Shown piece by piece: positions 43,505 to 53,794 of a DNA stretch of 64,000 nucleotides. The notes below the pieces were generated by a model that was given only the letters and a program-made list of their open reading frames with translations, was not told the DNA's origin and made no database searches. The DNA is from an uncultured Lachnospiraceae bacterium (lineage in GTDB: Bacteria > Bacillota > Clostridia > Lachnospirales > Lachnospiraceae). Made by a program: the position numbers and the translations under genes. Each line of letters opens with the position of its first letter. Position 1 is the stretch's first letter. Where the stretch lies: NCBI GenBank assembly GCA_947169385.1, contig CAMVPR010000001.1, positions 62,001 to 126,000 of the forward strand. Direction: 5' to 3'.

Positions 43505-45407
43505 AACTCTTCTCCCTAATAAAATCTACGAACTTATCCTTTGGAACAGGCTTAGAATAGTAATAACCCTGCAAGTAATCAACACCCATATCAATCAGGA
43601 TATTAGCCATATCAAGATCCTCAACACCCTCAGCAACAATCTGAAGATGAACATCCTTAAACATCTTGACAGTATTCTCAAGTATCTTTCTTGAAGACGC
43701 ATCCTTCATGGCCGCCCAAACAACATACTTATCAATCTTAACGATAGAAAACGGCAAATCAACTATATAGTTGATATTGGAATATCCTGAACCGTAGTCA
43801 TCAAGTGAAAATGTAAAATCAGAAAGTGCAAGCTGTGCCATGGTTCTTATAAGCTTCTCTTCAGAATCTCCCGCCGCACTCTCGGTAATCTCTAAATTAA
43901 TCATATCATGAGGAATATCATACTTGTCAATAGCCTCCGTAATATCTGTGTTGATGCGCTCTTTCATACACTGTACTACAGATAAGTTAATCTCAACAAA
44001 TTCTATTCCGTACTTCTTGAGATCATATTCTTTGATAAACTTACACACTTCCTCAATTACAAGAATACCTATCTGAAGAATCGTGCCATTCTTCTCGGCA
44101 ACTCTAATAAATTCTTCAGGAGAAACATACCCAAAATCCGGAACATTAAGTCTCGCAAGCGCCTCCATAGAGTGAATCTTCTTATGCACAGTGTCATATA
44201 TAGGCTGATAATGGACCTCAAAGGTTCCACTCATAATTGAATTGTGTATAGCCTGCTCAATAGCCACACTGCGCTTAATGTCCTCCTCGATACTCTTATC
44301 AATAACAACATAAGAACCCTTACCCTTATTCTTGACTCTTCCGACTGCAAATTCTATCGTCCACGCAATATTGTCCTTCTCCATATCACTCGTGTCAAGC
44401 AGGCAAATACATGCTCCAAGTTCAAGCATACTGCTCTTTACAAAATAAGGCATCTGAACAATCCTTCTTATAATCTCGGCATCTCTTGAACTCTCGCTTC
44501 CTGTGGGAACCGTGACTATAAACACATCTCCGCCCCAACGGAATACATTTCTTACACCATACTCATCTTGAAAGTTATCGACCAACATAATCATAATCTC
44601 ATTACCGCCATCGATACCGACAACCTCATTGACGAGCTTGAAATTATCAAGTGCAATAACGAACACATTCTCTTTCTTATTTCTTCTGAAATTATCGCTG
44701 ATATGCTTTAGGAAAGCGTTTCTGTTCAACGCATCAGTTATGGTATCCTCGTAAACCATCTGATTCTCGTTGGTAAAATACATCAGGAAAATAAACAACA
44801 TAACTGCAAGTCCGGTTAATAGAACTGTCTGCAGAATCATCTGTATGACAACAGGAATGAATGCCGTTGTTATAATAACTACATTGAGAAGTACCTGCCT
44901 CTTACCTAGAATATCTTTCATTGTAAATGTAGTAGTAACCGACACAACAAGATAGAAAATAGCACAACCATAGATAATCCAATACAACGGACCATGCTTA
45001 TACGCACCATCTTCAAAATAGAATATGGCGTGAGTTAAGCCGTTAGTTACTGTTATAATCGCTGTCACTACTGCCGGAGTGGTAAATCCTATAAACACTT
45101 TCTTAGAGATATCCTCAACCATGCTTGCCTTCATATAAACATAGTGAATAAGCAGAGTAGGCACAATTATCTGCATAAGCATAAACATAGTATTCAAGGT
45201 GTAATTAAGAACCATTGGAAATCTATCAGGAAATGAATCTGTATACGCTGTAATAATATCTAAAATAACATCAAGTACACCGATTATAAAATATGTCGTA
45301 AATGCCTTTCTGCTATATTCGTCATAGTCAAGTTTAGAAATCATCGTTACTATAAAGACGAGAGCGAACACAAGTGATGCTACTTCAAAATCAGCATTAA
45401 ATACCAT
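43488..45407 (-). CDS. Membrane GGDEF-EAL protein, probable cyclic-di-GMP phosphodiesterase
   Basis: This 639-residue protein has about seven membrane helices (1-225), a GGDEF domain and an EAL domain. The cyclase signature is RWGGDVF instead of GGDEF, so synthesis is unlikely. The EAL part keeps the catalytic set: MEALARLN, FVEINLSV, INLEITES, LDDYGSGYSN, KIDKYVV, VAEGVED and QGYYYSKPV. It should therefore hydrolyse c-di-GMP, with the GGDVF domain perhaps sensing GTP. It is first in the operon with the lipoprotein and HAMP receptor. The ribosome site is weak. Confidence 0.9.
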   Translation of the reverse strand: MVFNADFEVASLVFALVFIVTMISKLDYDEYSRKAFTTYFIIGVLDVILDIITAYTDSFPDRFPMVLNYTLNTMFMLMQIIVPTLLIHYVYMKASMVEDISKKVFIGFTTPAVVTAIITVTNGLTHAIFYFEDGAYKHGPLYWIIYGCAIFYLVVSVTTTFTMKDILGKRQVLLNVVIITTAFIPVVIQMILQTVLLTGLAVMLFIFLMYFTNENQMVYEDTITDALNRNAFLKHISDNFRRNKKENVFVIALDNFKLVNEVVGIDGGNEIMIMLVDNFQDEYGVRNVFRWGGDVFIVTVPTGSESSRDAEIIRRIVQMPYFVKSSMLELGACICLLDTSDMEKDNIAWTIEFAVGRVKNKGKGSYVVIDKSIEEDIKRSVAIEQAIHNSIMSGTFEVHYQPIYDTVHKKIHSMEALARLNVPDFGYVSPEEFIRVAEKNGTILQIGILVIEEVCKFIKEYDLKKYGIEFVEINLSVVQCMKERINTDITEAIDKYDIPHDMINLEITESAAGDSEEKLIRTMAQLALSDFTFSLDDYGSGYSNINYIVDLPFSIVKIDKYVVWAAMKDASSRKILENTVKMFKDVHLQIVAEGVEDLDMANILIDMGVDYLQGYYYSKPVPKDKFVDFIREKSYEKIS

Positions 45408-45559
45408 TACTCATCACACTCCCTGTCTTAGTCTATGCGGCTACTGGATACAGATTAACTGTCGTTAGATACACATAGTTATTTTACCATTTTTTTGCCA
45501 TAACATCAAGTATAATAGGGTGTCTTAGCATTTTCATCAAGATTTAATTATCATAATGC

Positions 45560-45612
45560 AACATGTCATCCTGAGCGTCAGCGAAGGATCTTTGACCTTC
45601 GAAGAAGGTCAA
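45560..45612. repeat. REP-like repeat (reverse orientation)
   Basis: TGTCATCCTGAGCGTCAGCG...GGATCTT followed by TTGACCTTC/GAAGGTCAA hairpin. Confidence 0.75.
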
Positions 45613-45631
45613 CTAATCTAAAGCATAATAA

Positions 45632-45655
45632 TAGCGGCGATTATTAATCGCCGCT
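45632..45655 (-). terminator. Probable terminator after metG
   Basis: A TAGCGGCGATTA/TAATCGCCGCTA stem 23 bases past the metG stop, followed on the minus strand by TTATTATG. Confidence 0.6.
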
Positions 45656-45677
45656 ACAACAAAAACATATCTAAATA

Positions 45678-47621
45678 TTAACAAATCTCAGCACCCGGAA
45701 CCATCTGTCTGTCAGGAACCATAAGGCTTAACTCGCCCTTGTCATTCTCGGCACAAAGAAGCATACCCTCTGAGAGAACTCCTGCAAGCTTGGCAGGCTT
45801 AAGGTTAACAAGCACCATTACATCCTTGCCAACCATGTCCTTAGGCATGTACTGTGGCTTGATACCTGATACAATCTGCTTAACCTCGCTACCTACCTGA
45901 ACCTTGGAAACAAGAAGCTTCTTAGACTTAGGAACTTCCTCACACTCTAAGATTCTTCCTACCTGGAACTGCATCTTGCCAAAGTCGTCAAATGCAATCT
46001 CTTCCTTAGGTTCAATATCAACTACAGGTCCAAGAGCCTCTTTCTTGGCAGCCTCTTCTTTCTCTGCAACTATCTTAGCAACCTCTTCAGGATCCTGTCT
46101 TACAAAGAGAATCTCAGGAGCATCGGTAAGCTTACTTCCGCTCTCATAGAGACCAAACTTCTCAAGATCAGTGAACTTGCGCTCTGTTGTGTTAAGCTGC
46201 TTTAAGATCTTCTCTGTAGTCTCAGGCATAAACGGCTTTAAAAGTGTTGCGCCAATTGTGATTGATTCTACAAGATTGTATAATACCGTATTTAACTTGC
46301 CCTTGTCTTCCTCGTTCTTAGCAAGAACCCAAGGTGTAGTCTCGTCAATATACTTGTTACATCTCTTAAAGAGTGTAAATATCTCCGAAATAGCATCGGC
46401 AACTCTTAACTGGTCCATCTTCTTAACAACCTTGCCGGCTGTAGAAGTTGCAACTGAGATTAAATCATCATCAAATGCAGTTTTGTCGTCAGTCTTGGTA
46501 ACAACGCCACCAAAGTACTTGTTGCTCATTGACACGGTTCTGTTAACAAGGTTACCGAGTGTGTTGGCAAGCTCAGAGTTAAAACGTTCAACCATAAGAT
46601 CCCAAGTAATAACACCGTCATTTTCAAAAGGCATCTCATGAAGCACAAAGAAACGAACCGCGTCAACACCGAATAAATCTACAAGATCGTCAGCGTAGAT
46701 TACATTTCCTTTAGACTTACTCATCTTGCCATCGCCTTGTAATAACCACGGATGTCCAAACACCTGCTTAGGAAGCGGAATATCAAGAGCCATCAGCATG
46801 ATTGGCCAATAAATCGTGTGGAATCTTAAGATATCCTTGCCTATCAAATGAAGGTCTGCCGGCCAGAATCTCTTGAACTGCTCCGTGCTTCCGTCCGGGT
46901 CATATCCGATACCTGTGATATAGTTGCTTAAAGCATCAAGCCATACATAGACAACATGCTTCTCATCAAAATCCACCGGAATACCCCAGGAGAACGAAGT
47001 CCTTGACACACATAAGTCCTGAAGGCCCGGAAGAAGGAAGTTGTTCATCATCTCATTCTTGCGCGACTCAGGCTGAATAAACTCAGGATGTGAGTTGATA
47101 TGATCGATAAGCCTCTGAGTGTAATTAGATAACTTGAGGAAATAAGCTTCCTCCTTAGCAGGCTTAACCTCTCTTCCACAGTCAGGACATTTGCCGTCAA
47201 CCAACTGTGAAGAAGTGAAGAAAGATTCACAAGGAGTACAGTACATACCCTCGTAGAAGCCTTTGTATATATCTCCCTGATCGTAAAGTTTCTTAAATAT
47301 CTTCTGAATAACCTTCTCATGATCTGCATCTGTAGTTCTTATGAACTTGTCGTAAGATGTGTTCATAAGGTCCCAGATTCTCTTGATTTCTGCCGCTGTC
47401 TCATCAACGAACTCTTTAGGTGTTACACCCTTCTCCTCTGCCTTTAACTCAACCTTCTGACCATGTTCATCAGTACCTGTCTGAAAAAATACATCATAGC
47501 CCTGCTGTCTCTTAAAGCGGGCGATAGAATCTGCAAGCACTATCTCGTAAGTGTTACCAATGTGTGGTTTACCTGATGCATATGCGATTGCAGTAGTCAT
47601 ATAATACGGTTTCTTACTCAT
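45678..47621 (-). CDS. metG: Methionyl-tRNA synthetase
   Basis: This 647-residue class I synthetase charges initiator and elongator tRNA-Met. It has the HIGH-type motif ASGKPHIGNTYE, a zinc-binding knuckle CTPCESF...GKCPDCG, the KMSKS motif DGKMSKSKGN, an anticodon-binding helical domain, and a C-terminal tRNA-binding OB domain (FGKMQFQVGRILECEEVPKSKKLLVSKVQVG). GGGAGGG precedes ATG 47621. It lies 17 bases after proS, and the pair probably forms one transcript. Confidence 0.98.
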   Translation of the reverse strand: MSKKPYYMTTAIAYASGKPHIGNTYEIVLADSIARFKRQQGYDVFFQTGTDEHGQKVELKAEEKGVTPKEFVDETAAEIKRIWDLMNTSYDKFIRTTDADHEKVIQKIFKKLYDQGDIYKGFYEGMYCTPCESFFTSSQLVDGKCPDCGREVKPAKEEAYFLKLSNYTQRLIDHINSHPEFIQPESRKNEMMNNFLLPGLQDLCVSRTSFSWGIPVDFDEKHVVYVWLDALSNYITGIGYDPDGSTEQFKRFWPADLHLIGKDILRFHTIYWPIMLMALDIPLPKQVFGHPWLLQGDGKMSKSKGNVIYADDLVDLFGVDAVRFFVLHEMPFENDGVITWDLMVERFNSELANTLGNLVNRTVSMSNKYFGGVVTKTDDKTAFDDDLISVATSTAGKVVKKMDQLRVADAISEIFTLFKRCNKYIDETTPWVLAKNEEDKGKLNTVLYNLVESITIGATLLKPFMPETTEKILKQLNTTERKFTDLEKFGLYESGSKLTDAPEILFVRQDPEEVAKIVAEKEEAAKKEALGPVVDIEPKEEIAFDDFGKMQFQVGRILECEEVPKSKKLLVSKVQVGSEVKQIVSGIKPQYMPKDMVGKDVMVLVNLKPAKLAGVLSEGMLLCAENDKGELSLMVPDRQMVPGAEIC

Positions 47622-47638
47622 TTCTAAACCCTCCCTGA

Positions 47639-49075
47639 TTAATATGCTCTTCCAAAGTATACCATCTTAAATGCTTTTTTGCCACAATGTACGCAGACAT
47701 CCGAAATCTCTTCCTGTTCAAATGGCATACATCTTGTTGAAGCACCTGTCTCTTCTTTGATCGCTTCCTCACAAGCTCTGTCTCCACACCACATAGCTTT
47801 AATGAAGCCCTGCTTGTTCTCGATGATATTCTTAAACTCATCCCAATTTTTAGCAGCGTGTGTATTCTCCTCACGATGCTTTAAAGCCCTATCATACATA
47901 TCTTTGTGGATAGTCTCCATAAGCTCGCTGGCCTTGGCAGGAATGTCATCAATTGCAACCTCTATCTTCTCTCTTGTGTCACGACGAACAAGCACAGCCT
48001 GACCTTTCTCGATATCCTTAGGTCCAATCTCAACTCTTACAGGGATTCCTCTCATCTCTGCCTCAGAGAACTTCCATCCAGGACTCTTGTCGGAATCGTC
48101 AACCTTAACTCTAAGTCCCGCTGCCTTAACGGCATCTCTTATCTCGTAAGCCTTGTCAAGCACGCCTTCCTTCTTCTGCATGATAGGAACTATCATAACC
48201 TGAGTAGGTGCAACTTTTGGAGGAAGTACAAGTCCCTCATTGTCACCGTGAACCATGATGATAGCTCCGATAAGTCTTGTTGTAACACCCCAGGAAGTCT
48301 GGAATACATACTTTAACTTGTTATCTTTATCTGTGTATTGTATGCCAAATGCTTTCGCAAATCCGTCACCAAAGTTATGGCTTGTACCCGACTGTAACGC
48401 CTTACCGTCATGCATCAAAGCCTCGATGGTGTAAGTTGCTTCCGCACCGGCAAACTTCTCTTTATCTGTCTTCTTACCCTTAACAACAGGCATTGCAAGA
48501 ACTTCCTCACAGAAGTCTGCGTATACATTTAACATTTGCTCTGTACGAGCCTCTGCGTCCTCGTAAGTAGCGTGAGCGGTGTGACCTTCCTGCCACAAGA
48601 ACTCTCTTGAACGAAGGAAAGGTCTGGTCTCCTTCTCCCAACGCACTACTGAACACCACTGGTTATAAACCTTTGGTAAGTCTCTGTATGACTGGATGTC
48701 ATTTTTATAGAAATCACAGAACAATGTCTCTGATGTAGGTCTTACACAATAAGGTTCTTCAAGCTCGTTAAGACCGCCCTTGGTTACCCATGCAACCTCA
48801 GGTGCGAAACCTTCAACATGATCCTTCTCCTTCTCAAGAAGGCTCTCAGGAATGAACATTGGAAGGTAAACATTTTCAACGCCCGTCTCCTTAAATCTGT
48901 CATCAAGCTGTCTCTGTATAAGCTCCCATATAGCGTATCCAGCAGGCTTAAACACCATGCATCCCTTGACACTTGTGTAGTCCATAAGGTCAGCTTTTTT
49001 AACCACATCAGTGTACCACTGCGCAAAATCCTCCTCCATCGAAGTAATCGATTCAACTAATTTTTTTTCAGCCAT
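47639..49075 (-). CDS. proS: Prolyl-tRNA synthetase, short (archaeal/eukaryote-like) form
   Basis: This 478-residue class II synthetase charges tRNA-Pro. Motif 2 lies in [17 protein letters not shown] and [32 protein letters not shown]; motif 3 is near [14 protein letters not shown]. The C-terminus has a zinc-like set of Cys residues ([12 protein letters not shown]...CMPF...[18 protein letters not shown]). It lacks the large insertion editing domain of the bacterial long form. AAGGAG precedes ATG 49075. It shares an operon with metG. Confidence 0.97.
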   Translation of the reverse strand: MAEKKLVESITSMEEDFAQWYTDVVKKADLMDYTSVKGCMVFKPAGYAIWELIQRQLDDRFKETGVENVYLPMFIPESLLEKEKDHVEGFAPEVAWVTKGGLNELEEPYCVRPTSETLFCDFYKNDIQSYRDLPKVYNQWCSVVRWEKETRPFLRSREFLWQEGHTAHATYEDAEARTEQMLNVYADFCEEVLAMPVVKGKKTDKEKFAGAEATYTIEALMHDGKALQSGTSHNFGDGFAKAFGIQYTDKDNKLKYVFQTSWGVTTRLIGAIIMVHGDNEGLVLPPKVAPTQVMIVPIMQKKEGVLDKAYEIRDAVKAAGLRVKVDDSDKSPGWKFSEAEMRGIPVRVEIGPKDIEKGQAVLVRRDTREKIEVAIDDIPAKASELMETIHKDMYDRALKHREENTHAAKNWDEFKNIIENKQGFIKAMWCGDRACEEAIKEETGASTRCMPFEQEEISDVCVHCGKKAFKMVYFGRAY

Positions 49076-49090
49076 AATATATCTCCTTTA

Positions 49091-49789
49091 TTACCATTCT
49101 TCTTCTGCGTCTAATATGTCAAATGCTTCGCCAAACGGCTCAGTCTTAAATACCATGTTCTCACCCGTAGCGGGGTGCTTAAACTCAAGTCTTGTAGCTA
49201 TCAAACCTATCTGCTTAACATTTGACTTCATTTTATTGTACTTTCTGTCTCCGTAAATGGGGACTTTATGCGCCGCCATCTGACATCTGATCTGATGAAA
49301 TCGCCCGGTATGCAAGGTAATAAGCGCATAGGTAAATATACCCTTGTCTGTCTCTAACGCGTCAAGCTCCTCATAATCAAGAATTGCTTTCTTGGCATTC
49401 TTAGTCCCCGGCTTAACAACCTTGCTCATCTTCTTATTCTTATCAATGATTAGATAGTCTTCAAATGTTCCTTCAGCCTCGGGAAGTTCTCCACAGAGAA
49501 TAGCCTGGTAATACTTCTTGGTCTCACCGGCCTTAATCTGATCTGAAAGATTCGCTGCAGCTTTCTGATTCTTGGCAAAAACCATAACACCACCGACAGG
49601 CTTATCAAGCCTGTGAACAGCTGCGACATAAGGGTCTGCCTCCTCGCCGTCGGACTCTTCATAGATATGTGTCTTTAAGAATCCAACAACATCCTGCTCA
49701 AGACCGCTGTCTCCTTCAGAGGACATTCCGCAAGGTTTAACCACAACTATTATATCCTCATCCTCATGAAGTATCTTAGGGTGCTTCAT
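49091..49789 (-). CDS. RluA-family pseudouridine synthase
   Basis: This 232-residue enzyme has the RluA catalytic motif VHRLDKPVGGVMVFAKN with the active-site Asp and the C-terminal ALITLHTGRFHQIRCQMAAHKVPIYGDRKYN. It converts uridine to pseudouridine in rRNA or tRNA. There is no S4 domain, so it is the compact form. AGGAGG precedes ATG 49789. It lies 15 bases upstream of proS in the same direction. The exact RNA target cannot be assigned. Confidence 0.92.
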   Translation of the reverse strand: MKHPKILHEDEDIIVVVKPCGMSSEGDSGLEQDVVGFLKTHIYEESDGEEADPYVAAVHRLDKPVGGVMVFAKNQKAAANLSDQIKAGETKKYYQAILCGELPEAEGTFEDYLIIDKNKKMSKVVKPGTKNAKKAILDYEELDALETDKGIFTYALITLHTGRFHQIRCQMAAHKVPIYGDRKYNKMKSNVKQIGLIATRLEFKHPATGENMVFKTEPFGEAFDILDAEEEW

Positions 49790-49809
49790 AACATCCTCCT
49801 AATTATATC

Positions 49810-49905
49810 TAAGATTCTTCGCATGCGCTCAGAATGACAGTCTATTACGAACACGTAGTGGCGAACATCGTTCGCCATACATGGAGCACAATGTGCTCCG
49901 CTACG
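49810..49905. repeat. REP-like repeat plus inverted double-hairpin repeat
   Basis: AGATTCTTCGCATGCGCTC and AGAATGACA at about 49810-49839, then GTAGTGGCGAAC...GTTCGCC and GGAGCACAATGTGCTCCGCTAC at 49854-49905. The latter is the 25047 repeat in reverse orientation. Confidence 0.8.
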
Positions 49906-49957
49906 ATTATAACGTGCATAAAAAACACATACTGCTCGCATCATACACAAGTTAATA

Positions 49958-50956
49958 TTATATACTCTCACTCAAAGTAGCCGCTATCACTGCTTTGATA
50001 GTATGCATTCTATTCTCTGCCTCATCAAATACAACATCTGCATACTTCTCAAACACCTCATCGGTAACTTCCATCTCAGTAAGTCCATATTTCTCATGAA
50101 TCTCACGACCAATCTCGGTCTCCAAATCATGAAAAGCAGGAAGACAATGCATAAAGATAGCAGTATCCTTAGCGTTATCAACAGCCTTCATATTAACCTG
50201 ATAAGGCAAAAGCGCGTCGATACGCTCCTTCCATACTTCCTCAGGCTCACCCATAGACACCCATACATCAGTGCAAATGATATCTGCATCCTTAGTAGCA
50301 ACCATTACATCTTCTTCAAACGAAAGCGTCGCTCCGCTCTCTTTAGCAAACTCCTGACACTCATCAATAAGCTTCTGATCAGGGAAATACGCCTTAGGCG
50401 CACAAGCAACGAAGTCAAGTCCCAACTTAGCGCAGGTAATCATATAAGAATTACCCATGTTGTATCTCGCGTCGCCCATATATACAAGTTTCAAGCCTTT
50501 AAGCTTACCGAAACGCTCGCGAACAGTAAGCATATCAGCCAACATTTGCGTAGGATGATACTCATTGGTAAGACCATTCCATACCGGCACTCCGGAGTAT
50601 TTAGCAAGCTTCTCAACTATCTCCTGACCGAATCCTCTGTACTCAATACCATCAAACATTCTTCCAAGCACTCTTGCAGTATCAGCTATGCTCTCCTTCT
50701 TGCCAATCTGCGAACTCTTAGGATCAAGATAGGTAACACCCATTCCAAGATCATATCCCGCAACCTCAAAAGAGCAACGGGTTCTCGTACTTGTCTTCTC
50801 AAAAATAAGCGCAATGTTCTTGCCCTCGCAGAGTTTGTGAGGAATACGATTCTTCTTCTTGTCCTTTAAATCCGCTGCGAGATCCAAAAGATATATAATC
50901 TCATCAGGAGTAAAATCCTTCAATGTCAAAAAATTCTTTCCAAGTAACTGTCCCAT
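49958..50956 (-). CDS. argF: Ornithine carbamoyltransferase
   Basis: This 332-residue enzyme makes citrulline from ornithine and carbamoyl phosphate in arginine synthesis or, reversed, in arginine breakdown. The carbamoyl-phosphate loop [14 protein letters not shown], the HPTQMLAD motif and the ornithine-binding HCLPAFHD are present. AAGGAG precedes ATG 50956. No other arginine genes are adjacent, so the anabolic or catabolic direction is not settled; the gene lies 12 bases after clpA. Confidence 0.96.
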   Translation of the reverse strand: MGQLLGKNFLTLKDFTPDEIIYLLDLAADLKDKKKNRIPHKLCEGKNIALIFEKTSTRTRCSFEVAGYDLGMGVTYLDPKSSQIGKKESIADTARVLGRMFDGIEYRGFGQEIVEKLAKYSGVPVWNGLTNEYHPTQMLADMLTVRERFGKLKGLKLVYMGDARYNMGNSYMITCAKLGLDFVACAPKAYFPDQKLIDECQEFAKESGATLSFEEDVMVATKDADIICTDVWVSMGEPEEVWKERIDALLPYQVNMKAVDNAKDTAIFMHCLPAFHDLETEIGREIHEKYGLTEMEVTDEVFEKYADVVFDEAENRMHTIKAVIAATLSESI

Positions 50957-50968
50957 AGTAATATCTCC

Positions 50969-53293
50969 TTATCTAAGTAACTCTACCTTACCGTCAAGGT
51001 AGGTGATTGCCAAATCACCGCCATCTTTTAAATCTCCATACAAAATCGCATCAACCAAAAGTGGCTTTAATTCTCTGTCTATAACCCTGTTAAGCTCTCT
51101 GGCTCCATACTCCGTTGTAACTCCAACCTCAAGGATATGCTCCTTAAGCGCATCTGTATAGGAAATGGTAACATTTCTGTTAAGCAACTTATCCGATAAT
51201 GCTTTAAGCTGCTTATCAACTATACGTCTTGCCATATCGTTATCAAGTCCGTTAAATGTCACTATACTTGAAAGACGATTTCTAAATTCAGGTGAAAAAG
51301 TCTTCTTAACTTCCTCATCTATAGCCCCTAAGTTAAGCGAGCTATCGCCGAAACCGATAGCAGGTTTAAGAAGTCTTGACGCACCCGCATTGGAAGTCAT
51401 TATGATAATAACATTTCTGAAATCAGCCTTGCGCCCTTGATTATCAGAGAGCGTTGCATAATCCATAACTTGAAGCAATACATTGGAAATGTCAGGGTGA
51501 GCCTTCTCAATCTCATCCAAGAGAAGAACCGAATGCGGATGCTTCCTTATGGCATCCGTAAGTCTTCCACCCTCTTCATATCCCACATATCCTGCCGGAG
51601 CACCGATAAACTTGGATACTGAGTGTTTCTCCATAAACTCGCTCATATCAAACCTTACGAGTTCAACTCCAAGGTTGTCTGCCAATGTTCTTGCAATCTC
51701 AGTCTTACCGACACCTGTAGGTCCAACAAACAGTAAACTTGCAACCGGCTTGTTATCTTCATTAAGGCCGGCCCTTGATATTCTGATTGCTTTGCAAATC
51801 TTGTCTACAGCCTCGTCCTGACCGAATACTTTAGACTTTAGATTGTCATCTAATGTTTTTAAAGAATCAGCTTCGTCATCATTTACACTCTGTTTAGGAA
51901 TCTTAAGAAACTCTGACAAAACCTCTTCAACCAACGACTTGGTAACTGTCCTCTCTTTATCGCGCCTCATGGCAATGACAGCACCGCACTCATCCATAAG
52001 ATCAATAGCCTTGTCAGGAAGAAATCTCTCGTTGATATACTTGCTGCTTAAAGAAACAATAGATTTCAAAACAGCAGTAGGATACACAACATGGTGGAAT
52101 TCCTCGTAATAATTCCTGATGCCTTTTAGAATATCAACTGTCTCCTCCTCAGAAGGCTCCTTGATGTCAATATTCTGAAAACGTCTGACCATCGACTTAC
52201 TCTTCTCAAAATGCTTCTTGTACTCATCGTAGGTTGTAGCGCCTATGAATCTTATATGTCCGTCTGCCAGATAAGGCTTAAGGATATTAGAAGCATCAAG
52301 GGAACCTGAGCTGACCGCTCCGGCTCCTATAACATTATGTATCTCATCTAAATAAACAATAGGCTTATCAAGGGCATTAATCCCTTCAAGCACCATCTTC
52401 ATCCTCTTCTCAAAATCTCCTCTGTATTGGGTTCCCGCAACCATACTACCCATATCTATTGAATAAACAGTTGCATCCTTAAGAGATTCCGGAACATCAT
52501 CCTCGACAATCTTTCTAACCAAACCGTAGGTGATTGCGGTCTTACCGACACCGGGCTCTCCAATATGAAGAGGATTGTTCTTGTCTCTTCTTGAGAGAAC
52601 AAGCATTGTTCTTCTTATCTCGTCCTCACGACCGATTAATGCCGTATACGAGGTTGACTCTACATACTCATTTAAATTGGTAACGTATTTCATCCAACCT
52701 TTGCCCTTGGATGCACCGCTTGGCTCGTGACCCATATAAGGGTAAGACTCCTCCATATCCTCCTCGGAATAAAAGTCACCCATATCCGAACCGTAAGACT
52801 CCTCCCACATCGCCTCTCCGTAACGGTCTACAGTACCTCTGGTTGTGGAATCGTCTCTCTCTTCCTCTATATAACACAATTCAAAGAATACGTCATTGAT
52901 ATTGACATTCTGTTCCGCCATAAGATAAATCGCATAACACTCGGGAAGCTTCATCATAGCAAAGAAAACGTGAGTTAGCTTAAGCTGATCACGTCCGCTT
53001 GAGCCCGCCTGTTGCGCACCATATTCAAGCATTGATTGAAATGCATTAGACAAATGAGGAGAATAGCTTGCACTCTTCTCCGGAATCTGTTCCATATTCT
53101 TTTTGAAATATCTCTTTAGCTTCTTCTTCAACTCGTCTGCATCCCCGCCGCAGACCTCGTAGCTCTCGATAAATGCATCGTCTTTAGTTAACGTATATAG
53201 CAAATGCTCAGGAGTGACGAATTCGTGGCGCCATTTCTTGGCAACCTCAACGGTATCAAGGAGAAGCTGTTGTAGTCTCGCTGAAGTCTCCAT
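50969..53293 (-). CDS. clpA: ATP-dependent Clp protease ATP-binding subunit ClpA
   Basis: This 774-residue AAA+ unfoldase feeds substrates to ClpP. It has an N-terminal Clp repeat domain, a first AAA module with GEPGVGKTAI, a second with FVGPTGVGKTEIART, and an IGF loop (KPAIGFGDSSLN) that docks on ClpP. The middle coiled-coil domain of ClpB/ClpC is short or absent, as expected for ClpA. AAGGAGGG precedes ATG 53293. It follows clpS by 12 bases. Confidence 0.96.
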   Translation of the reverse strand: METSARLQQLLLDTVEVAKKWRHEFVTPEHLLYTLTKDDAFIESYEVCGGDADELKKKLKRYFKKNMEQIPEKSASYSPHLSNAFQSMLEYGAQQAGSSGRDQLKLTHVFFAMMKLPECYAIYLMAEQNVNINDVFFELCYIEEERDDSTTRGTVDRYGEAMWEESYGSDMGDFYSEEDMEESYPYMGHEPSGASKGKGWMKYVTNLNEYVESTSYTALIGREDEIRRTMLVLSRRDKNNPLHIGEPGVGKTAITYGLVRKIVEDDVPESLKDATVYSIDMGSMVAGTQYRGDFEKRMKMVLEGINALDKPIVYLDEIHNVIGAGAVSSGSLDASNILKPYLADGHIRFIGATTYDEYKKHFEKSKSMVRRFQNIDIKEPSEEETVDILKGIRNYYEEFHHVVYPTAVLKSIVSLSSKYINERFLPDKAIDLMDECGAVIAMRRDKERTVTKSLVEEVLSEFLKIPKQSVNDDEADSLKTLDDNLKSKVFGQDEAVDKICKAIRISRAGLNEDNKPVASLLFVGPTGVGKTEIARTLADNLGVELVRFDMSEFMEKHSVSKFIGAPAGYVGYEEGGRLTDAIRKHPHSVLLLDEIEKAHPDISNVLLQVMDYATLSDNQGRKADFRNVIIIMTSNAGASRLLKPAIGFGDSSLNLGAIDEEVKKTFSPEFRNRLSSIVTFNGLDNDMARRIVDKQLKALSDKLLNRNVTISYTDALKEHILEVGVTTEYGARELNRVIDRELKPLLVDAILYGDLKDGGDLAITYLDGKVELLR

Positions 53294-53305
53294 GATAATC
53301 CCTCC

Positions 53306-53629
53306 TTAGCTCTCCATAACCTCTACCCTAAAAGGATATCCGGCTTCCTTGGCCATGGACATCGCAAGCGACCTCTTACTGATAGCTATATCGTAGGTAT
53401 ATGTACCAACCTCAGCCTGGCCACTCTTATGCACCTTAAGCATCAACTCTGTTGCTTCCGATTCAGTTTTATGAAAAACAAGTTTTAGAACCTCAACCAC
53501 AAAATCCATCGGTGTAAAGTCATCATTTAACATTATCACCGTATAGTGGTTAGGTTCCATAATCTTGTAGTCTATACGCTCTCTAACACCCGTTCCGGTG
53601 TCAAATGCATTCTTACCTTTCTTGCCCAT
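53306..53629 (-). CDS. clpS: ATP-dependent Clp protease adaptor ClpS
   Basis: ATG 53629 (MGKKGKNAF) has GAGG six bases upstream; the in-frame ATG four codons earlier lacks one. The 107-residue adaptor binds N-degron substrates and delivers them to ClpA. Visible are YTVIMLNDDFTPMDFVVEVLKLVF (the substrate-pocket Asn-Asp pair) and VHKSGQAEVGTYTYDIA (the conserved pocket His is in VHKSG). It is directly upstream of clpA. Confidence 0.96.
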   Translation of the reverse strand: MGKKGKNAFDTGTGVRERIDYKIMEPNHYTVIMLNDDFTPMDFVVEVLKLVFHKTESEATELMLKVHKSGQAEVGTYTYDIAISKRSLAMSMAKEAGYPFRVEVMES

Positions 53630-53717
53630 ATCAAACCTCACTGCTTCACATGCAGTTTTTTAGAAACACGAAGTCATTATATCATTTTCATAAGGTAACA
53701 TCAAGGAAAATATAAAT

Positions 53718-53794
53718 AAGTACCCAAAAGGGACAGTCACCTTTGGGTACTTAACAAATAACTACCCAGGGGGACTGCTCCCACTGGGTAGTTA
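53718..53794. repeat. Tandem GGGAC palindromes
   Basis: AAGTACCC...GGGTACTT and AACTACCC...GGGTAGTT hairpins with GGGACAGTC and GGGGACTGCTCCC inside. The second ends within the stop codon of the 53792 gene. They belong to the family also at 21400-21469. Confidence 0.75.

Noticed and set aside
49786-49971. 61-codon minus-strand frame between argF and the RluA-type gene
   Set aside because: It is made almost wholly of REP-like and double-hairpin repeat sequence.
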